64,000 bases of DNA, from positions 496,001-560,000 of the forward strand of contig NZ_CP106882.1 of the NCBI RefSeq assembly GCF_023634805.2. The letters run 5' to 3'. The notes below the pieces were generated by a model. The model searched no databases. It was not told the DNA's origin and saw only the letters and a program-made list of their open reading frames with translations. Positions 24,701 to 33,700 of this stretch are shown here, in pieces. The DNA is from Comamonas endophytica (GTDB taxonomy: Bacteria; Pseudomonadota; Gammaproteobacteria; Burkholderiales; Burkholderiaceae_C). The stretch's first letter is position 1, and each line of letters opens with the position of its first letter. Both the position numbers and the translations under genes were made by a program.

Positions 24701-27700
24701 AGACCACCTGGCCCGCACCGCTGTTTTCGTCGATCGCCGTGGCCGTGCCGCCCGAGGTGATGGCCGGCGCCACCTCGTCCAGATCGTTGATCGCCAGCGT
24801 CACCTCCTGCTCGCTGGCATTGCCTGCAGCATCGGTGGCCACCACCGTGAAGCTGTAGCTGTCCTTGGTCTCGTGATCCGGGTTGCCGATCAGCGTCACC
24901 TCGCCGGTGGCGGCATTGATGCTGAACAGCGCCCCATCCGTACCCTCCCCAAGCTTGAGGCTGTAGCGGGTGCTTCCGGTCGAAACATCTGCGCTGTCGT
25001 CACTGATCACGGTATAGACCACCTGGCCCGCACCGCTGTTTTCGTCGATCGCCGTGGCCGTGCCGCCCGAGGTGATGGCTGGCGCCACCTCGTCCAGATC
25101 GTTGATCGCCAGCGTCACCTCCTGCTCGCTGGCATTGCCTGCAGCATCGGTGGCCACCACCGTGAAGCTGTAGCTGTCCTTGGTCTCGTGATCCGGGTTG
25201 CCGGTCAGCGTCACCTCGCCGGTGGCGGCATTGATGCTGAACAGCGCCAAATCCGTATCCTTGAGGCTATAGGTCACCGCATCGCCTTCGGTGACAGTAG
25301 CCATATAGACGATCTGCCCCGCACCGCTGTCCTCATCAATGGCAGCAGCCGTAGCATCCGAGGTCAACGTGGGCGCCGTTGTATCCACCATATACCCGGT
25401 ATTGCTACCCCAAAAACCATGCGTGAAGTCCGCGGCGTTGTAGCTCCGATCAAAGATCCAGGCGCCATGTAGATCCAGCGCGTCGACGGTGATACCGTCG
25501 GTGTCGGTCTGGCCGTCCAGGATTGTGTACTGAAACACCAGCTCCTTGTCGTAGTTGCCATAGGCGAGCCCCACGTATTCGGCAAAGACCCGCGTGGTGC
25601 CTATCGTCAGTGCAATACGCGGCGTGCCACTGACCTGCACGGCGTCGGTCAATGTGATCTTCACGCTGACGGTATCTCCCGCGTGCAGAGCTCTGTCCTC
25701 GCCATCGTTGGAGCCGCTGAATACGACCGCGACTACATTCGGTGGCGTGTCGACCACAAATTCGTTAATGCGGTACGGAATATCGAGCGCCGCACCGATG
25801 TCGTTGCCAGCCAGATCGCTGACCGTGCCATTGGTGCGATCCAGTGTACCTATGGTGAGGCCCACGGAATCTCGCTGGCCTTGCGGGATCGTGTACTTGA
25901 ACTGCAGCGTATCGCTGCGGCCATAGTAATACCCGACATAGTCGGCCAGGACCTCGGTGGTGCCGAGGGTCATCGCGATGCGCGGCGTTCCGGTGACCTG
26001 CACGCCTACGGTCAGTTGGTACACGAGTTCGATCGAGTCGCCTACAGTGGGTGGGCCGTTATAGCGGCTGGCACCGATGCCGACCGCGAGCACCCTCGGC
26101 ACCGTGTCCACCACATAGCCGGTATTGCCGTTCACGAAAGCATGCGTCAAGCCGGCGGCGTTGCCAGCCAGATCGCTGATCGCGCCATCATTGAAATCCA
26201 GTGCACCGATGGCGATGCCGTCGGCATCGTTCTGGCCTTGCAGGATCGTGTACTCGAACACCAACCCCCTATTGCTGCCTGCGGCATACCCGGCGAAGCT
26301 GGCAAAGACCTGGGTAGTGCCAATGGTCAGCGCGATGCGTGGCTCGTCGGTGATCTGCACGGCTTCGCTCAACGTGACCGTGACGCGGACGATATCGCCG
26401 GCGCTGAGGGGGCGGTTTTGGCCGTCGTTGGAGCCGCGAAGGTTGACATTGCTTACTTGGGGCGCCGTCGTGTCGACCAAATAGCCCGGGTTGTCGGCCA
26501 CTGCCCGGTTCAGCAATGCGGCCTCGTTGCCGGCCGCATCCCTGAGCGCGCCCCCATCGAGAGCCAGCGCATTTTCCGCGATGGCGATGCCATTGACATC
26601 GGTCTGACCAGCCTCGATCGTGTACTGGAACAGCAGGTGCGACGTGCCACTGCCCGAGACATAGCTGGCATAGACCGTAGCGGCACCGATGGTCAGCGCG
26701 ATGCGCGGCGTGCCGTTGGCCAGATCGACGAAGGTGTCTTCATCCAACGTGACGGTGACGCTGACGGTATCGCCCGCGTTGAGTATGCTGTGCTCGCTGT
26801 CGGAGGACCCGCTGAATGTCACACTGCTCACCTGGGGCGCCATCGTGTCGACCTGGTAGTTGCTGCTCACCTCCACATGTGTCAATACTGCGTTGTTGCC
26901 GGCCGCATCCTGGAGCGTGCCGCCATTGTGCTCCAGCGCGTTGGCCGCGATGGCGATGCCATTGACATCGGTCTGACCAGCCTCGATCGTGTACTGGAAC
27001 AGCAGGTGCGACGTACCGCTGCCCGAGACATAGCTGGCATAGACCGTAGCAGCACCGATGGTCAGCGCGATGCGCGGCGTGCCGTTGGTCAGATCGACAA
27101 AGGTGTCTTCATCCAACGTGACGGTGAAGCTGACGGTATCGCCCGCGTTGAGTATGCTGTGCTCGCTGTCGGAGGACCCGCTGAATGTCACACTGCTCAC
27201 CTGAGGCGCCATCGTGTCGACCTGGTAGTTGCTGCTCACCTCCACATGTGTCAATACTGCGTTGTTGCCGGCCGCATCCTGGAGCGTGCCGCCATTGTGC
27301 TCCAGCGCGTTGGCCGCGATGGCGATGCCATTGACATCGTTCTGACCAGCCTCGATCGTGTACTGGAACAGCAGGTGCGACGTGCCACTGCCCGAGACAT
27401 AGCTGGCATAGACCGTAGCGGCACCGATGGTCAGCGCGATGCGCGGCGAGCCGTTGGTCAGATCGACGAAGGTGTTTTCATCCAAGGTGACGGTCACACT
27501 GACGGTATCGCCCGCGCGCAGACTTCTGCCCTCGCTGTCATCGGGGCCGCCAAGGGCCACGCTGCTCACCTGGGGCGGTGTCGTATCGATCTGGTAAGCG
27601 GCATTGGCGGGCACCAGCGCATGCGTCAATACCGCGTCGTTGCCGGCCGCATCCTTGAACGTGCCGCCATTGGGCTGCAGCGCATTGGCTGCGATGGCGA

Positions 27701-30700
27701 TGCCGCTGGCAGCGGTCTGCCCGGCCTCGATCTGGTATTGAAACACCAACTGCGACGATACGTTGTCCCCGACGTAGGTGGCATTGACCGTCTCGGCACC
27801 GATGGTCAGCGCGATGTACGGCGTGCCGCCAGAGGTGTCAATGAATATTGTTTCATTCAAGGTGACGGTGACAAAGACGACATCACCCACGCTGAGTATG
27901 CTGTGCTCGCCGTAGGAAGTGCCGCTGAGGGCCACGTTGCTCACCCGAGGCGCCATCGTGTCGATGGGATAACCAGGGTTGGCATCCACCGGATCGTGCG
28001 TCAATACGGCGTCGTTGCCGACCATATTCTTGATCGTTCCGCCATGGAGATCCAGCGCATCTGCCGTGATGGCGATGCCGTCGCCATCGTTCTGGCCATC
28101 CAGAATCGTGTACTGGAATACCAGCGCCGTCGTGCCACTCCGAGATGCAAGATTCGCGGACGGTTCGCCGCTATTCCGCGCGACGGAAGGCATCTCAGCG
28201 TCCCGCATGCCTTCGGCTACATAATCCGCATACACCCTCGTCCCGCCGATCTCCAGCGCGATACGCGGTATGCCGGTCACCTGCACTGGTTCGCTCAGGG
28301 TCACGGTCACGAAGACCGCATCGCCGGCATTGAGCGGACGGCCTGGCGCTTCTGTGGAGCCGGTGATGGCGACACTGGTGACGGTAGCTACGATGCCATC
28401 CAGATCGTTGATAGTCAGCGTCACCGCCTGCTCACTGTCATTGCCTGCAGCATCGGTGGCCACCACCGTGAAGCTGTAGCTGGACTTGGTCTCGAAATCC
28501 GGGTTTCCGATCAACGTCACCGCGCCGGTGCTGGCATTGATGCTGAATGCTGCCCTGTCCTGGTCGGGCTTGAGACTGTAGCTGGTGGTGCCGGTGGAGA
28601 CATCGTTCTCGTCAGTGCTGGTCACGGTATAGACCACCTGGCCTGCGCCGCTGTTCTCGTCGATCGCCGTGGCCGTGCCGCCCGAGGTAATGGCCGGCGC
28701 CACTTCGTCCAGATCGTTGATCGCCAGCGTCACCTCCTGCTCGCTGGCATTGCCTGCGGCATCGGTGGCCACCACCGTGAAGCTGTAGCTGTCCTTGGTC
28801 TCGTGATCCGGGTTGCCGATCAGCGTCACCGCGCCGGTGACTTCATCGATGCTGAATAGCGCCCCATCCGTACCCTCCCCGAGCTTGAGGCTGTAGCGGG
28901 TGCTTCCGGTCGAAACATCGGCGTCGTCGGTGCTGGTCACGGTGTAGACCACCTGGCCCGCACCGCTGTTCTCGTCGATCGCCGTGGCCGTGCCGCCCGA
29001 GGTAATGGCCGGCGCCGTATCGTCCACATTGTTGATCGCCAGGGTGACGACCTGCTCGCTGGCATTGCTCGCGGCATCGGTGGCCACCACCGTGAAGCTG
29101 TAGCTGTCCTTGGTCTCGTGATCCGGGTTGCCGATCAGCGTCACCGCGCCGGTGACTTCATCGATGCTGAACAGCGCCCCATCCGTACCCTCCTCGAGCT
29201 TGAGGCTGTAGCGGGTGCTTCCGGTCGAAACATCCGCGCTGTCGTCGCTGGTCACGGTATAGACCACCTGGCCCGCACCGCTGTTCTCGTCGATCGCCGT
29301 GGCCGTGCCGCCCGAAGTGATGGCCGGCGCCACTTCGTCCAGATCGTTGATCGCCAGGGTGACGACCTGCTCGCTGGCATTGCTCGCGGCATCGGTGGCC
29401 ACCACCGTGAAGCTGTAGCCGGCCTTGGCTTCGTAATCCGGGTTGCCGATCAGCGTCACCGCGCCGGTGCTGGCGTCTATGCTGAACCGCTCCGCATCCA
29501 TGCTTGGCTTGAGGCTGTAGGTCACTTCATTGCTATCGGTCGCTGCGGCCGTGTAGACGATCTGGCCTGCACCGCTGTTCTCATCAATGGCCTGCGCCGT
29601 TGCTATAGCGCCCGAGGCGAAGACCGGCCCCGTACGATCGTTGATCGGCAGCGTCACTGCCTGAGAGCTGGCATTGTTCGCGCCATCGGTGGCAACCACG
29701 GTGAAGTTGTAGCTCTGCTTGGTTTCGTAGTCCAGGCTGCCGATCAGCCTCACGTCTCCGGAGGCGACGTCGATTTCGAACTTCTCGGCGTCGGTGCCCG
29801 AGAGGCTGTAGCTCACGCCACTGGCATCGTTGGCGACGGCCGTGTAGATGGTCGTGCCCAAAGCGCTGTTCTCGGCAATCGCCTCCGCCGTGGCGCCCGA
29901 GGCGAAGACCGGCCCCGTACGATCGTTGATCGGCAGCATCACTGCCTGAGAGCTGGCATTGTTCGCGCCGTCGGTGGCGACCACGGTGAAGCTGTAGCTC
30001 TGCTTGGTTTCATAGTCCAGGCCGCCGATCAGCCTCACGTCTCCGGAGGCGGCGTCGATTTCGAACTTCTCGGCGTCGGTGCCCGAGAGGCTGTAGCTCA
30101 CGCCACTGGCATCGTTGGCGACGGCCGTGTAGACGGTCGTGCCCAAAGCGCTGCTCTCGGCAATCGCCTCCGCCGTGGCGCCCGAAGCGAAGACCGGCCC
30201 CGTACGATCGTTGATCGGCAGCGTCACCACCTGAGAGCTGGCATTGCCCGCGCTATCGGTAGCCATCACGGTGAAGCTGTAGTTCTGCTTGGTTTCATAG
30301 TCCAGACGGCCTGTCAGCTTCACGACCCCGTCGGCATCGATTGCGAACAGCAGCGCATCCGTGCCTCCGAGGCGATAGGTCACGCCATTGGCATCGTTGG
30401 CCTGGGCCGTATAGACGACCGTGCCCTCAGGGCGGTTCTCGTTGACCGCCTCCGCCGTCACTGCACTGCTCCCGGCGAAAACCGGCCCCGTAAGATCGTT
30501 GATCGCCAGCGTCACCACCTGCTCACTAGAATTACCCGCGGCATCGGTTGCCACCACCGTGAAGCTGTAGCTGGGCTTGGTCTCGTAATCCGGGTTGCCG
30601 GTCAGCGTCACCGCGCCCGTGCGGGCATCGATGCTGAACTGCTCCGCATCCGCGCCTGGCTTGAGCCCGTAGAACACTTCATTGATATCGGTCGCCGCAG

Positions 30701-33700
30701 CCGTATAGACGATCTGGCCTACACCGCTGTTCTCATCGATGGCCGCAGCCTTCGCGCCCGAGGTCAGCACAGGCGCTACTGCGTCGATCGGGACCACGCT
30801 GTTTGCGACCGGCCCGTGCGCAAGCAGTGCATCGGTACCGGCCGCATTCTTGATCGTGCTGCCATGGAGTTCCAGCGCATTGGCAGCGATGGCAACGCCG
30901 TCGGGGCTGCTGTCCCCGGCCACGATCCTGTATCTGAACTCCAGCTGCGACGGGCCGCCCCTGAAATAGGTGGCATAGACCGTGTGGCCGCCGATATCCA
31001 GCGCAACGCGCGGCGTGCCGTTGCTGTTGTCAATGACGACCTGCTGGTCCAGCATGACGGTAACCAAGACGCTATCGCCCGCTTTGTATATGTTGCTCCC
31101 ACCGGAGAGACTTCCGCCAATGGACAACCTGAGCACCTGGGGGGCGACCACCGGCGCAGATTCGTCCAGATCGTTGATCGCCAGCGTCACCGCCTGCTCG
31201 CTGGCATTGCCCGCGGCATCGGTCGCGACCACGGTGAAGCTGTAGCTGGACTTGGTTTCGTAATCCGGGTTGCCGGTCAGCTTCACCGCGCCCGTGCGGG
31301 CATCGATGCTGAACTGCTCCGCATCCGCGCCTGGCTTGAGCCTGTAGAACACTTCATTGATATCGGTCGCCGCGGCCGTATAGACGATCTGGCCCGCACC
31401 GCTGTTTTCATCAATGGCAAAAGCCGTTGAACCCGAAATCAGCCTGGGCGCCACCGTGTCGACCTGGTAGTCGAGGTTCTGGGCTGGCCCATGCGCGAGC
31501 ATCACATCGGTGCCGGCCGCATTCTTGAGCGTGCCGCCATTGAGCTGCAGTGCGTTGGAGTCGGTGCCGATACCGCCAGGGGCATTTTGGCCAGCCTGGA
31601 TGATGTACTGGAACACCAGCGCCGCCGTGCCGCTGCCCGAAGAATAGGTGGCGTAAACCGTGCTACCGCCGATGTCCAGCGCAATGCGCGGCGCGCCGGT
31701 CACCAGCACTGCCTCGCTCAGCGTGACGGTCACGTAGACGATATCGCCGGCATTGAGCACACTGCCCGGCTCTTCCGTGGAGCCAATGGAGACACTGCTG
31801 ACGGTGGGCTCGACTTCAATAGACCCACCCATTGCAAAATTCAACCCGGTGGTGCTGGTGATTCCCGCGTAGGCGTTTCCGGCCCGATCGACAAACACCC
31901 CGCTGGCCATCTGCACATAATAGGTCCAGCCAGGCTCCAGATCCCCACCTAGATTGATGGTGACCCGGTTGCCATCAACAGCAACCAGGGATGTGTCGTC
32001 GACGGAGATGGTTCGTAGAGAAATGCGCCCGGGTCTGCCGGGAAGGAGGGGGCTGTCACCTCTAATGACGATATCGCCGCTGCCGGCGATCACGTCCTCG
32101 CTGAAGGTCAATACGATATCGCTGCGCGCTGCCACGTTCGTAGCGTTGTCCGCCGGCGTACTGGATACCAGCGTCGGTGCCGTGGTGTCCACCGGCAATA
32201 TGGGCCCCGTATCGTCCAGATCGTTGATCGCCAGCGTCACCACCTGCTCGCTGGCATTGCCCGCGGCATCGGTTGCCACCACCGTGAAGCTGTAGCTGGG
32301 CTTGGTCTCGTAATCCGGATTGCCGGTCAGCGTCACCGCGCCCGTGCGGGCATCGATGCTGAACCGATCCGCATCCGCGCCTGGCTTGAGCCTGTAGAAC
32401 ACTTCATTGATGTCGGTCGCCGCGGCCGTGTAGACGATCTGGCCCGCACCGCTGTTCTCATCGATGGCCGCAGCCTTCGCGCCCGACGTCAGCACAGGCG
32501 CTACTGCATCGACCGGGACCACGCTGTTTGCGACCGGCCCGTGCGCAAGCAGTGCATCGGTACCGGCCGCATTCTTGATCGTGCTGCCATGGAGTTCCAG
32601 CGCATTGGCAGCGATGGCAACGCCGTCGGGGCTGCTGTCCCCGGCCACGATCCTGTATCGGAACTCCAGCTGCGACGGCCCGCCCCCGAAATAGGTGGCA
32701 TAGACCGTGCGGCCGCCGATATCCAGCGCAACGCGCGGCATGCCGTTGCTGTTGTCAATAACGACCTGCTGGTTCAGCATGACGGTAACCAAGACGCTAT
32801 CGCCCGCTTTGTATATGTTGCTCCCACCGGAGAGACTTCCGCCGATGGACAACCTGAGCACCTGGGGGACGGCCACCGGCGCAGATTCGTCCAGATCGTT
32901 GATCGCCAGCGTCACCACCTGCTCGCTGGCATTGCCCGCGGCATCGGTCGCGACCACGGTGAAGCTGTAGCTGGACTTGGTCTCGTAATCCGGGTTGCCG
33001 GTCAGCTTCACCGCGCCCGTGCCGGCGTCGATGCTGAACAATGACGCATCCAGGCCGGCCTTGAGGCTGTAGCGGGGGCTTCCGGTCGAAACATCGGCGC
33101 TGTCGGTGCTGGTCACGGTGTAGACCACCTGGCCCGCGCCGCTGTTTTCGGCGATCGCCGTGGCCATGCCGCCCGAGGTAATGGCCGGCGCCGTATCGTC
33201 CAGATTGTTGATCGCCAGGTTGATGACCTGCTCGCTCGCGTTGCCCACGGCATCGGTGGCGACCACGGTGAAGCTATAGCGGGGCTTGGTCTCGTAATCC
33301 GGGTTGCCGAGCAGCGTCACCGTGCCGGTGCCGGCGTCGATACGGAACAGCGCTGCGTCCGCACCCGGCTTGAGACTGTAGGTCACCGATCCGGCGGCAT
33401 CGTTGGCAACGGCCGTGTAGACGGTCCGAGCGGCGCCGATGTTCTCGTCGACCGCTGGCGAGGCACTACCGGAATTGAAATGGGGCGCATAGGTATCGAC
33501 GACACCCGCGACAAAGCCCGCAAGACTCTGGCCGGTCTGGCCAGAAGTGTGCTCGGCCCCCTTGACGAGCTGGGCCTGTGCCATCTCCGTCAAGGCCGCC
33601 GAAATGCCCGTCACCGTAAGGCCGGCAAGCAGTTCTTCGATCGATTTCTGGCTGTCGCCGCCATTCAAGGCATCGGCGCCGGACAGCGCCGCAAGGATGG

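Noticed and set aside
22506..31430. Very long open frames (770-1,058 codons) on the strand opposite the adhesin gene
   Set aside because: They mirror the repeat and codon bias of the adhesin, are rich in Arg, His, Gly, Ala and Val repeats with no domain, lack ribosome binding sites, and stop where the adhesin repeat type changes.
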